Positions 11,394 to 22,900 of a stretch of DNA of 64,000 nucleotides are shown here, piece after piece (positions within the stretch are counted from its first letter, which is position 1; each line of letters begins with the position of its first letter). A program made the position numbers and the translations under genes. Origin of the DNA: Dromiciops gliroides (Eukaryota; Chordata; Mammalia; Microbiotheria; Microbiotheriidae). The stretch spans positions 302,913,885-302,977,884 of the forward strand of contig NC_057865.1 in assembly GCF_019393635.1 (NCBI RefSeq). The letters are read 5' to 3'. Below the pieces are notes generated by a model. It did no database searches. It had not been told where the DNA came from and was given only the letters and a program-made list of their open reading frames with translations.

Positions 11394-12296
11394 GTGTTTT
11401 CCTTTAAATTTTTTCGAATGGACCTTTTAAACTCCCTAATTACCCTATTTTTGATTTTAGTCTGTTTAACCAGACAAATGGGAGATAAGATCATGTTAAT
11501 GCTTTGTTTTTGTGGATTTTCTATTTTTCTTTTTATTTTTGTTAAAAGAGCCAGCAACTTACTCACACAAGGAAATATCTCTCCCTCTCCCAACCATGCT
11601 TTTTCAGAGAAACCTGAAGAGATTCCTGCAGCTTTTCCCAGTTCTAACACTAATTGTTGCTTTAATTTTGCATGCCTGGAGGCAATGACCCACCCTCTAG
11701 AAGCTTTTAATCCCCTAGCACCTGGAGGCCAAGTGGGGGAAGAGGAATCCAGGCCTGAGTTCAAAATCAAGTCTGATTCTAATTGCTCTGGTCCCTCCCC
11801 TCCTCTCCAAACCCCACCCTCTACTCCTCCCATGGCCAAGCCCATTGCTTCCCTGGCCGGGGAAGTCCAAAGATCTAATGCGCATGCTCAACTTTCTCTA
11901 ACTGCATTTGCAGCTTCAGGCTCACCCCTTCCCCAGCCTGGCTGTGCTTCTGAGACAACTTTAGAAAACCCTTTAAATTCCAGATATGCTCGTTTTGTTC
12001 ATAATTTTGCTAACCTGCTTTTGTCTTTAATTAGTAATCTTATAAAGCATTTGTATGGTGAAAAGGCTGACAGACAATATAGAGGGGTTAAAGAAGAAAA
12101 ACTTAAGCCGAATAAGAATGACAATCATCAACATAGTTCAAGACTCCGCTTCTTTTGCCATGGAAGGGTATATATTTTACAGAAATGTAGAAGTAAGCAG
12201 CAAGGTATTGATATGAGTATTGGGGATTTTAGATATCGGAATCAAAAGTGTTCTGAATTCACTCAGAGTAATAGTATCAGTTCAGAGGTTACATAG
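11394..12296 (+). CDS. 300-codon ORF inside the non-autonomous ERV
   Basis: I do not recognise this protein. It is the only long frame in the element and starts about 110 nt after the LTR, where gag would normally be. The first 55 residues contain two hydrophobic stretches (about 10-28 and 34-50, with SIFLFIFVKR). A proline- and serine-rich segment follows (about 100-150, PSPPLQTPPSTPPMAKP), then a polar, basic C-terminus. No zinc knuckle (CX2CX4HX4C) or capsid homology motif is seen. It could be a relic of gag or a captured sequence, or an open frame by chance in a young element. No codon-use test was possible. Confidence 0.35.
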   Translation: MFSFKFFRMDLLNSLITLFLILVCLTRQMGDKIMLMLCFCGFSIFLFIFVKRASNLLTQGNISPSPNHAFSEKPEEIPAAFPSSNTNCCFNFACLEAMTHPLEAFNPLAPGGQVGEEESRPEFKIKSDSNCSGPSPPLQTPPSTPPMAKPIASLAGEVQRSNAHAQLSLTAFAASGSPLPQPGCASETTLENPLNSRYARFVHNFANLLLSLISNLIKHLYGEKADRQYRGVKEEKLKPNKNDNHQHSSRLRFFCHGRVYILQKCRSKQQGIDMSIGDFRYRNQKCSEFTQSNSISSEVT

Positions 12297-14283
12297 GATT
12301 TCTATGCTATTATATGTACATTTTGAAATTAATGGTATAGGTTTATTTTCGTAGAGGTTTTCATGCATTTGAGATTGTGTTTTATACTTAGTTTCTAAAA
12401 CAAAGAGAATATTTGTAAAAGCTTTTTATAGTCATGTGGTCCAGTTTATATTTTATAATACTCTTATTGATATTAAGTTCATATTCATTTAGATTTCCCT
12501 AGTTTGAATTTCATTGTCTTTTATTGTTCCACATGTATCTTCTTCTATTCATTCATCTATCTAATTTTGAAACATGGTTTTGATTTCATAATACAATGTT
12601 AATTCTAGGAGTATTGTGCTCCCATATTCTGAGTTGTTTGTTTTTGTTATTTTTTCTCAACTGATTATTTGATCAAACTCTTTAAAGCATTTCCCTAGCA
12701 AATTGTTTGCCATGGCAAGTGTAAATTGATTCTAGAAGTATTATTTTTGATAAGCATATTCCAAAAAAAAAAAAAAAAGAGGGGAACATTTGTAAAAGTT
12801 TTCTTTTTTCAAAAAAAAAAGTTCTTTGAGATTCTGTTATGCTTTAACTTGTATTTAAATATATTCAGATTTTTCACAAAAGTAATTGTATACTAAGTTT
12901 TTAAAAAAGGGGTATTATTTGAAATTGTTGCATAATTATATATTGTGTTCTGAGTCAAGATGTATTCACATTTTTTGCAATCATTTATTATCCTCAATTT
13001 TTAAATACATATGAGACTTGGATTATGGGAACTTATCATTTAAGACATTAATTGCCTTTATTCTGAGTTATCAGATGCCAGTTGGCCAAGATGCCATCCA
13101 ATCACAAGAGGAATACACGCAAGAGCAGACACTGAACTGTCACATGAGGGGAGACATGCATGAAGTCAAGGTATGGCCAAGGGAACGGCTTTTGACAAAT
13201 GTTGAGGTTGGATTCTCTTGGTTTAATATTTTATTTTTCCCCACAATATTGTACAGATGGCTGGAAGTATTGATCCCACCCATCTCACTTCTACACCTGG
13301 CTTCTATGCTCCCTCCTATATGCCTGATGCCATGGACATCTCAATCCCATGCATCTGATTAAGTCTGACTCAGTTTCTTCCAATATGTTCGGTGGCATGG
13401 ACATATATTCCATCCACCTCTTTTAAGCCTGGCATACTGTATGGGCAGTACATACTGCTCAAGTGTGGGAATGCTCATATCCCATCATTTCTCTGTTCTT
13501 TTATGGTAACCCCCATAATTATCTCAGGTGTCATGATAAATACAGTGTTGAATTTGGCCTTGACATCTGTTACCAATTATATTAGATTTTTTAATTTCTC
13601 ATAATGGCATGAGGATAATTAGGCAGATGATGCAAAAAGTGATGAAACAAAGATAAAAAATTATTTTTAATAATTAATATCGCAGCAATTATCTTCTCAA
13701 TTACCCTCCATAAGGGGGGGACTATAGTAATATTATAATTTTAAAGAATGTTTCAATTTTTGTTTTATTATATGTTTCATGTGTAACAACTAAGATTCTG
13801 AATTCCCTTAGACATGTTTTTGAGAACTTTCATTGTTTGATTTGATTATTGACAAAGCTATTTTAAAGTTGTGTTAAGCTCAATTTTGTAGGAAATTTCC
13901 TGGCTGATTACCAGTATCCACACATCAACCCCTGAAAAGACTTCCATTCCACGACTACACCTAGAGGACATCTAAGAAAAGACTTTCAGAGACTTTAAAT
14001 GAACAGTTTTGATTTGTTGTTTTTGTTTTTGTTTTTTTTTTCTCTTTCTGTTATAATATACACCATCTGTAATATGTATTCTCTGCAGAGGCCCTCCCTT
14101 TGCAAGACTAATGTCAAAGCGTCAGTTCATGAGGACAAAAAAAAATCGCCCCTCTGGACAAAACTTTCCTCTCTTCCTTTTCTATATTGTTGTTCACATA
14201 TTATTAGTTATCAATAGTTATTATATTCTTTTTACTGTTCCGTCAAGGAAACATTTTGTTTCTTGAGGAACAACAGGGGGGAC

Positions 14284-14656
14284 TGTAACGATTGGAATAA
14301 CGCCACCTGCTGGATACTAACTGTAGAAGAGTTCTGCCCATGAAGCGAAGGTCTTTGAGGGCAAGACCAGGAGTCTTGTCTTTGGTATCAGGAAGTGACG
14401 CGGACTAGTGGGAGGAGGAAGGAAGAGACTGGCGCGGAGTCTCGGGCCTCTTTCCTCTGGACTCTGGCGGAAAAGGGAGCTAGAAATGTGCTCTCCCTTT
14501 AATAGATAGGAATCTAGGCCTTTTTCTCTCTCTTTACCAAATTCTTATTCTCCTTAATAAATGCTTAAAAGTCTAACTCTTGCTAAAGCTTATAATTTAT
14601 TGGCGACCACTCATTAGATATTTTAGACAGTTTAGCTAGAATTTTAGCCCTTAACA
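14284..14656 (+). mobile_element. 3' LTR of the non-autonomous ERV
   Basis: 373 bp, read as identical to the 5' LTR. It is preceded by the polypurine tract cagggggggac, and the HAL1 sequence resumes right after the 4-bp duplication. Confidence 0.93.
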
Positions 14657-15640
14657 CAGGAAAAGGCTTATGGAGTGGGGGAAGAGATGGGAGAGGAGCA
14701 GGGCAGTCAATGAATTTTACACTCATCAGAAAAGGCTCAAAGACCTTAAACTCATCAGAGCTGCCTCAAGGAGGGACTAACAGACACACCCAACTGGATG
14801 GAGTAATCTATTTAATCTGGGCAGCAAATGAGCCTAACACTCATCACAATTGGTTCAAAGACCTCAATCTCATTAGAATTGGCTAAAGGAGGGAATAATG
14901 TACACATTCAATTGGGTGGAGTAATCTCTCTAACCCTGCAGGAAAATAGGAGGGGAAGGGTATAAAGAGAGAGGGGCAAAAGAAAGGAGGGCAGATCGGG
15001 GGAGGGGACAGACAGAAGCAAATCCCTTTTGAAGAAGGATAGGATGAAAGAAGATGGATAATAGAATAAATATCATGGGGAAGGGAATAGGATGGAAGGG
15101 AAACAGCTAACAATAGTGATCATGAGAGAGAAAAGGGGGAAAAAATTGTACAAAAAATATTTATAGCAACTTTTGGTGGAGGCTAAGAATTGAGAATCAA
15201 GGGAATGTCCATCAATTGAGGAATGATGAAAAAAGCTGTGCTATATGATTGTAGTGGAATAGTCTTGTGCTACAGGAAATGACAAACAGGATGATCCCCA
15301 AAAAACCTGGAAAGACTAATGAAGATTGATGTATAGTGAAGTGAGCAGAGCTGGGAGGACATTGTGCATAGTGACAACAGTATTGTTCAATGAGCAATTG
15401 TGAATGACTTAACTACTCTCAGCAGTGCAATGATCCAAGACAATCCCAAGAAACTAATGAGGAAGCTTACTATGCACCCCTATAGAAAGAACTGATAAAA
15501 GGAACATTTGTGGATTGTACATATATAACCTGATTGCGATCTTGGGGGGGGGGGAGAGGGAGGGAAGAAAAATTTGGAACTCTAAATCTTATGAATGCTG
15601 AAAACCACCCTTACATGTAACTGGAAAATAAAATAAATGT
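14657..15640 (+). mobile_element. HAL1 3' part (continuation of 9038-10911)
   Basis: Continues the HAL1 across the LTR element (...gaaacagg / caggaaaagg...). It ends in a G-rich tract (15543-15560) and an A-rich tail with AATAAA. No reverse transcriptase sequence lies between ORF1 and this tail. Confidence 0.75.
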
Positions 15641-15654
15641 ATGTTGCTGAAAAC

Positions 15655-15722
15655 AAACGAATGAATGAATGAATATATAAATGGATAGATAGATAAAATA
15701 GATGAATGAATGAATGAATGCT
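15655..15722. repeat. (GAAT)n/(GATA)n simple repeat
   Basis: Short tetranucleotide runs directly after the HAL1 tail. Confidence 0.85.
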
Positions 15723-16181
15723 ATGTCTCTGTGGGCTGTTCCTCTTCACCAGAATTCCTTTGTATTGTAATATCTGTCAGAGCACTGATGATGAAGTCCA
15801 CCAAGCTACCTGACAGAGAGGTGATTTGCATATCAATATGCAGAAAGAGACATGTTTGGGGAAATGGAGTGTGGGGGGATTCTTTTCTTTGTTTAATAAT
15901 GCATATTTGTTACTAGGATTTTGCTAGACCTCTTTTCTTTTACAATGCAGGAGGAGGTGAGAGAGTAAGAAAATAAAATGCTTGTTGATTGAAAAAGAAA
16001 AGAAAACAAGCCAGGTCTGTTCCTAAAAGCAAAGTTTCCAGAGCTCTCCTTATAGTGACACTTTCAGAGCTTAAAGGCCATTGATGAGCTTGTTTTAGGG
16101 AGTGTAAGCAAAAAACATTGGGCTTTGTTGATAGGACTGAAAACAGAGGCATGGCTGGTGTACAGAGTTAGCTAATGATAC
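15723..16181. other. Intergenic sequence, nothing recognised
   Basis: No repeat or gene signal recognised in about 460 bp between the simple repeat and the Tigger element. Confidence 0.4.
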
Positions 16182-16234
16182 AGGCATACAAAATATTGTG
16201 GGGCAATAAAGAGACTATTACAATAAGGTGGGTT

Positions 16235-16382
16235 GGGGCAGCTAGGTGGCACAGTGGATAAAGCACTGTCCCTGGATTCAGGAGGACCTGAGTTCAAATC
16301 TGGCCTCAGACAATTGACAATTACTAGCTGTGTGACCCTGAGCAAGTCACTTAACCCTCATTGCCCTGCAAAAAAAAAAAAA
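16235..16382 (+). mobile_element. CORE-SINE inside the Tigger element
   Basis: Complete SINE. The Tigger sequence caataa(g/a)gtgggt is duplicated on both sides. Confidence 0.88.
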
Positions 16383-17044
16383 CCCGAAACAAAAGCAATG
16401 GCAATAAAGTGGGTCACATGAATTTTTTGGTTTCCCAGTGAACATAAAAGTTATGTTTACACTATACTGTAGTCTATTAAGTGTGTGATAGTATTATCTA
16501 AACATGTAAATACTGTAATTTTAAAACATTTTATTGCTAAAAAAAATGCTAACCATCATCTGAGCCTTCAGCAACATAGTCTTTTTGCTGGTGGAAGATC
16601 TAGCCTCCATGTCCAGGCTGCTGACTGATTAGGATGTTGGTTGGTGAAAGTTGGGGTGGCTGTGGCAATTTCTTAAAATAAGACAACAAAGTTTGCCACA
16701 TCAATTGATTATTCATTTCACTTGAATGCTTAGATGCCATTGTAGGGTTATCAACTGGTCTAAATTCAATATTGTTGAGTCTCAAAGAATAGGGAGGCCA
16801 GAGGGGAGACAGAGGTGGGGAAGAGAGGGAGGGAGAGGAAGGGTGGGGGACTGCAGATCAGTGGAACAGTCAGAATATACACATTTATTGATTGTTTGCC
16901 ATCTTATATGTGTGCAGTTCATGGCACCCCAAAATAATTACAGTAGTAACACCAAAGATCACTTATCACAGATCACCATAATAGATACAATAATAATGGA
17001 AAAGTTTGAAAGAATTACTAAAATGTGACACAGAGATACAATGT

Positions 17045-17058
17045 GAGCACATACTATT
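17045..17058. repeat. Target-site duplication of the L1 composite, left copy
   Basis: gagcacatactatt, directly followed by the poly-T of an L1 3' end. The identical right copy is at 26669-26682, directly after an L1 5' end. Confidence 0.93.
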
Positions 17059-18195
17059 TTTTTTTTTACCTATAAGGTATTTTATTTTTTCCGTTACATG
17101 TAAAGATAGTTCTCAACTTTTGTTTATACAAGCTTTACAATTTCATATTTTTCTCCCTCCCTTCCCTCCCTCCCCCCTCCCTAGACAGCAGGTAATCTGA
17201 TATAGGTTATATCTATATATCTATATACATATACATATAGATATATATACACACACATATATATACACATAATAACATTAATCCTATTTCTGCATTAATC
17301 CTGTTACAAGAGAAAAAATCAGAGCAGTGATGCAAAACCTTAAAATAGAAAAAAAAAACAGCACCCAAAACAAAAGAAATAGTATGGTTCAATCAGCATC
17401 TATACTCTACAGTTCTTTTTTTTTCTTTTCTTGGATTTGGAGATCCTTTTCTATCATAAGTTCCCTGGAACTCTTCTGTACCACTGCATTGGTGAGAAGA
17501 ATATAGTCCATCACAGTAGGTCAACACTCAATGTTGATGATACTGTGTACAATGTTCTTCTGGTTCTGCTCATCTCACTCATCATCAGCTCACGTAAGAC
17601 CCTCCAGGTTTCTCTGAACTCCTCCTGCTCATTATTTCTTACAGCACAGTAGTGTTCCATTGTATTCCTATACCACAACTTGTCCAGCCGTTCCCCAATT
17701 GATGGGCACCCCCTCAACTTCCAATTCCTTGCCACCACATAAAGAGCAGCTATAAATATTTTTGTACATGTGGGTCCCTTTCCCCCTTCCATGATTTCTT
17801 TGGAAAAAAGACCTAAAAGTGGAATTGCTGGGTCAAAGGGTATGCACAGCTTTATCGCCCTTTGGGCATAATTCCAAATTGCTCTCCAGAATGGTTGGAT
17901 CAGTTCACAGCTCCACCAACAATGCATTAGTGTTTCAATTTTCCCACAGCTTCTCCAACATTTATTATTTTCCTTTTTTGTCATTTTAGCCAATCTGATA
18001 GGTGTCAGGTGGTACCTCAGAGTTGTTTTAATTTGCATCTCTCTAATCATTAGAGATTTAGAGCATTTTTTCATATGGGAATAGATAGCTTTGGTTTCTT
18101 CATCAGAAAACTGCCTGTTCATATCCTTTGACCATTTCTCAATTGGGGAATGACTTGGATTCTTATAAATTTGATTTAATTCCCTATATATTTTA
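17059..18195 (-). mobile_element. L1 3' end, copy A (outermost)
   Basis: Poly-A tail, 3' UTR with a TATC/TATA microsatellite, and the C-terminal 203 codons of ORF2 (to 18122), including the cysteine motif CX3CX7HX4C. It is cut at a point (ccctatatatttta) where copy C runs on without a break. Confidence 0.92.
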
Positions 18196-18261
18196 AATGA
18201 TTAAACACATTTATTATACCTAAAAGAAAAATAGGGAAAAAACCCCCAAAGCAAACGAATT
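18196..18261. repeat. 66-bp spacer between L1 copies, left
   Basis: Non-L1 sequence (aatgattaaacac ... aagcaaacgaattc). Repeated identically, as far as I can read, at 19418-19484. Confidence 0.9.
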
Positions 18262-19417
18262 CTTTTTTTTTTTATGTATGAGGTATTTTATTTTTTCCAT
18301 TACATGTAAAAATAGTTCTCAACTTTTGTTTATACATGCTTTACAATTTCAGATTTTTCTCCCTCCCACCCCTCCCTTCCCCCTCCCCTAGACAGCAGGT
18401 AATCTGATATAGGTTATATAGATATAGATATAGATATAGATACATATAGATATAGATACATACACACACACATATATATACACATAATAACATTAATCCT
18501 ATTTCTGCATTAATCCTGTTACAAGAGAAAGAATCAGAGCAGTGATGCAAAACCTTAAAATAGAAAGAAAAAAAAAAACAACAGCACCCAAAACAAAAGA
18601 AATAATATGGTTCAATCAGCATCTATACTCCACAGTTCTTTCTTTTTTTTTCTTGGATTTGGAGATCCTCTTCTATCATGAGTTCCCTGGAACTCTTCTG
18701 TACCACTACATTGGTGAGAAGAATATAGTCCATCACAGTAGGTCAACACTCAATGTTGATGATACTGTGTACAATGTTCTTCTGGTTCTGCTCATCTCAC
18801 TCATCATCAGCTCACGTAAGACCCTCCAGGTTTCTCTGAACTCTTCCTGCTCATCATTTCTTACAGCACAATAGTATTCCATTGTATTCATATACCACAA
18901 CTTGTCCAGCCATTCCCCAATTGATGGGCACCCCCTCAACTTCCAATTCCATGCTACCACGTAAAGAGCAGCTATAAATATTTTTGTACATGTGGGTCCC
19001 TTTCCCCCTTCCATGATTTCTTTGGAAAAAAGACCTAAAAGTGGAATTGCTGGGTCAAAGGGTATGCACAGCTTTATCGCCCTTTGGGCATAATTCCAAA
19101 TTGCTCTCCAGAATGGTTGGATCAGTTCACAGCTCCACCAACAATGCATTAGTGTTTCAATTTTCCCACAGCTTCTCCAACATTTATTATCTTCCTTTTT
19201 TGTCATTTTAGCCAATCTGATAGGTGTCAGGTGGTACCTCAGAGTTGTTTTAATTTGCATCTCTCTAATCATTAGAGATTTAGAGCATTTTTTCATATGG
19301 GAATAGATAGCTTTGGTTTCTTCATCAGAAAACTGCCTGTTCATATCCTTTGACCATTTCTCAATTGGGGAATGACTTGGATTCTTATAAATTTGATTTA
19401 ATTCCCTATATATTTTA
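18262..19417 (-). mobile_element. L1 3' end, copy B (recombinant)
   Basis: Same extent and same cut point as copy A. Its 3' half carries copy-C variants (catgctaccacg; cactacattgg) and its 5' half mostly copy-A variants (ggaaaaaagacc; gtggaattg; agttcacag; cttctcc). The switch lies between about 18962 and 19023. Confidence 0.9.
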
Positions 19418-19484
19418 AATGATTAAACACATTTATTATACCTAAAAGAAAAATAGGGAAAAAACCCCCAAAGCAAACGAATTC
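19418..19484. repeat. 66-bp spacer between L1 copies, right
   Basis: Second copy of the spacer at 18196-18261. Confidence 0.9.
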
Positions 19485-19977
19485 TTTTTTTTTTATGTAT
19501 GAGGTATTTTATTTTTTCCATTACATGTAAAAATAGTTCTCAACTTTTGTTTATACATGCTTTACAATTTCAGATTTTTCTCCCTCCCACCCCTCCCTTC
19601 CCCCTCCCCTAGACAGCAGGTAATCTGATATAGGTTATATAGATATAGATATAGATATAGATATAGATATAGATATAGATACATATAGATATAGATACAT
19701 ACACACACACATATATATACACATAATAACATTAATCCTATTTCTGCATTAATCCTGTTACAAGAGAAAGAATCAGAGCAGTGATGCAAAACCTTAAAAT
19801 AGAAAGAAAAAAAAAAAACAACAGCACCCAAAACAAAAGAAATAATATGGTTCAATCAGCATCTATACTCCACAGTTCTTTCTTTCTTTTTTTTTTCTTG
19901 GATTTGGAGATCCTCTTCTATCATGAGTTCCCTGGAACTCTTCTGTACCACTACATTGGTGAGAAGAATATAGTCCA

Positions 19978-22900
19978 TCACAGTAGGTCAACACTCAATG
20001 TTGATGATACTGTGTACAATGTTCTTCTGGTTCTGCTCATCTCACTCATCATCAGCTCACGTAAGACCCTCCAGGTTTCTCTGAACTCTTCCTGCTCATC
20101 ATTTCTTACAGCACAATAGTATTCCATTGTATTCATATACCACAACTTGTCCAGCCAGTCCCCAATTGATGGGCACCCCCTCAACTTCCAATTCCATGCT
20201 ACCACGTAAAGAGCAGCTATAAATATTTTTGTACATGTGGGTCCCTTTCCCCCTTCCATGATTTCTTTGGGCAAAAGACCTAAAAGTGGGATTGCTGGGT
20301 CAAAGGGTATGCACAGCTTTATCGCCCTTTGGGCATAATTCCAAATTGCTCTCCAGAATGGTTGGATCAGCTCACAGCTCCACCAACAATGCATTAGTGT
20401 TCCAATTTTCCCACAGCCTCTCCAACATTTATTATCTTCCTTTTTTGTCATTTTAGCCAATCTGATAGGTGTCAGGTGGTACCTCAGAGTTGTTTTAATT
20501 TGCATCTCTCTAATCATTAGAGATTTAGAGCATTTTTTCATATGGGAATAGATAGCTTTGGTTTCTTCATCAGAAAACTGCCTGTTCATATCCTTTGACC
20601 ATTTCTCAATTGGGGAATGACTTGGATTCTTATAAATTTGATTTAATTCCCTATATATTTTAGAGATGAGGTCTTTATCAGAAGCACTGGCCTCAAAAAT
20701 TGTTTCCCAGTTTTCTGCCTCCCTTCCAATTTTGGATGCATTGCTTCTGTTTGTACAAAAATTTTTTAATTTAATATAATCAAAATCATCCATTTTGTAT
20801 TTTATAATATACTCTATCTCTTGTTTGGTCAAAAACTGTTTTCCTTTCCAAAGATCTGATAGGTACACTATTCCTTTCTCTCCTAATTTACCTATGGTAT
20901 CACCTCTTATGTCTAAATCATGTATCCATTTTGACCTTATTTTAGTATAAGGTGTAAGATGTTGGTCTATGCCTAATTTCTGCCATACTATCATCCAGTT
21001 TTCCCAGAAGTTTTTGTCAAATACTGAGTTCCTATCCCAGAAGCTGGAGTCTTTGGGTTTATCAAACACTACATTACTAGTGTCATTTACTACTGCGTTT
21101 CCTGAGCCTAGCCTATTCCATTGATCTACCACTCTATTTTTTAGCCAGTACCAGATAGTTTTGATGACTGCCGCTTTATAGTAAAGCTCCAGGTTTGGTA
21201 CCGCTAACCCACCTTCCTGTGAATTTTTTTTCATTATTTCCCTGGATATTCTTGATTTTTTGTTTTTCCAGATGAATTTTGTTATTATTTTTTCTAGCTG
21301 TATAAAATAATTTTTAGGTAGTCTGATTGGTATGGCACTGAATAAGTAAATTAATTTAGGCAGTATTGTCATTTTTACTATATTAGCTCTGCCTATCCAT
21401 GAGCAATTGATATCTTTCCAATTATTTAGATCTGATTTGATTTGTGTGAAGAGTGTTTGGTAGTTGTGTTCATAGAGTTCCTGGGTTTGTCTTGGCAAGT
21501 AGACCCCCAAGTATTTTATATTATCTACCATTACTTTAAATGGAATTTCTCTTTCTATCTCTTGCTGCTGGACTTTGTTGGTCATGTATAGAAATGCTGA
21601 TGATTTATGTGGATTTATTTTGTATCCTGCTACTTTGCTAAAGTTGTTAATTGTTTCAAGTAATTTTTGAGTTGATTCTCTAGGATTCTTTAAGTATACC
21701 ATCATATCATCTGCAAAGAGTGATAGTTTTGTTTCCTCCTTGCCTATTCTAATTCCTTTAATTCCTTTCTCTTCTCTGATTGCTAAAGCTAACATTTCTA
21801 GGACAATATTAAATAATAGGGGTGATAATGGACATCCCTGTTTCACCCCTGATCTTATTGGAAAGGCCTCTAATTTATCTCCATTGCATATAATACTTGC
21901 TGATGGTTTTAGGTAGATACTGTTTATTATTCTAAGGAAAGCTCCACCTATTCCTAAACTCTCTAGTGTTTTTATTAGGAATGGGTGTTGTACTTTGTCA
22001 AAAGCTTTCTCTGCATCTATTGAGATAATCATATGATTTTGGTTGGTTTTCTTATTGATGTGGTTGATTATGTTAATAGTTTTTCTAATGTTGAACCAGC
22101 CCTGCATTCCTGGTATAAATCCCACCTGGTCATAGTGTATTATCCTGGTGATCACTTGCTGTAACCTCCTTGCTAATATCTTATTTAAGATTTTAGCATC
22201 AATATTCATTAGGGAAATTGGTCTATAATTTTCTTTCTCTGTTTTTGCTTTGCCTGGTTTTGGTATCACCACCATATTTGTGTCATAAAACGAATTTGGT
22301 AGAACTCCTTCTTCACCTGTTTTTCCAAATAATTTGTATAATATTGGAATTAATTGTTCTTTAAATGTTTGGTAAAATTCACCCGTAAACCCATCTGGCC
22401 CTGGGGATTTTTTCTTAGGGAGTTCATTAATGGCTTGTTCAATTTCTTTTTCTAATATGGGTTTATTTAAGGATTTTATTTCTTCTGCCGTTAACCTGGG
22501 CAGTTTGTATTTTTGTAAATATTCATCCATTTCATTTAGATTGTCAAATTTATCGGCATACAGTTGGGCAAAATAATTCCTAATTATTGACTTAATTTCC
22601 ACTTCATTGGTGGTAACATCACCCTTTTCATTTTTGATACTGGTAATTTGGTTTTCTTCTTTCTTTTTTTTAATCAAATTAACCAATATTTTATCTATTT
22701 TATTGGTTTTTTCATAAAACCAGCTCTTAGTTTTATTGATTAATTCTATAGTTTTTTTGCTTTCAATCGTATTAATTTCTCCTTTAATTTTCAGGATTAG
22801 TGTCTAATTGGGGATTTCTAATTTGTTCTTTTTCTAGCTTTTTAAGTTGCATGCCCAATTCATTAATCTCCTCTTTCTCTTTTTTATTCATGTAAGCATT

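Larger units (their letters stand above)
11285..14283 (+). mobile_element. Internal region of the non-autonomous ERV
   Basis: Three kilobases between identical LTRs. It begins with a primer-binding-site candidate (11288-11305) and ends with a polypurine tract (about 14273-14283). It contains one 300-codon ORF and then about 2 kb of AT-rich DNA without long frames. No protease, reverse transcriptase, integrase or envelope motif is visible, so it must have moved using proteins from another element. Confidence 0.85.
16182..17058 (-). mobile_element. Tigger1-type DNA transposon, 3' part
   Basis: It begins taCAGGCATAC, a Tigger terminal repeat with its TA target. On the minus strand it carries the Tigger1 transposase C-terminal coding remnant (about 16540-16720, KKLPQPPQLSPTNILISQQP) joined to the ORF start (ATGGCATCTAAGC near 16738), so most of the transposase is deleted. 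It is split by a SINE at 16235 and by the L1 composite. Confidence 0.85.

Noticed and set aside
10912..14656. A direct repeat pair suggesting a CRISPR-like or segmental duplication
   Set aside because: TG...CA ends, a polypurine tract, a PBS candidate and a 4-bp duplication show it is a proviral LTR pair.
18196..18261. The 66-bp spacer as an unusually long L1 target-site duplication
   Set aside because: The true duplication is the 14-bp repeat at the outer ends. The two spacer copies are explained by the tandem duplication that created copy B.
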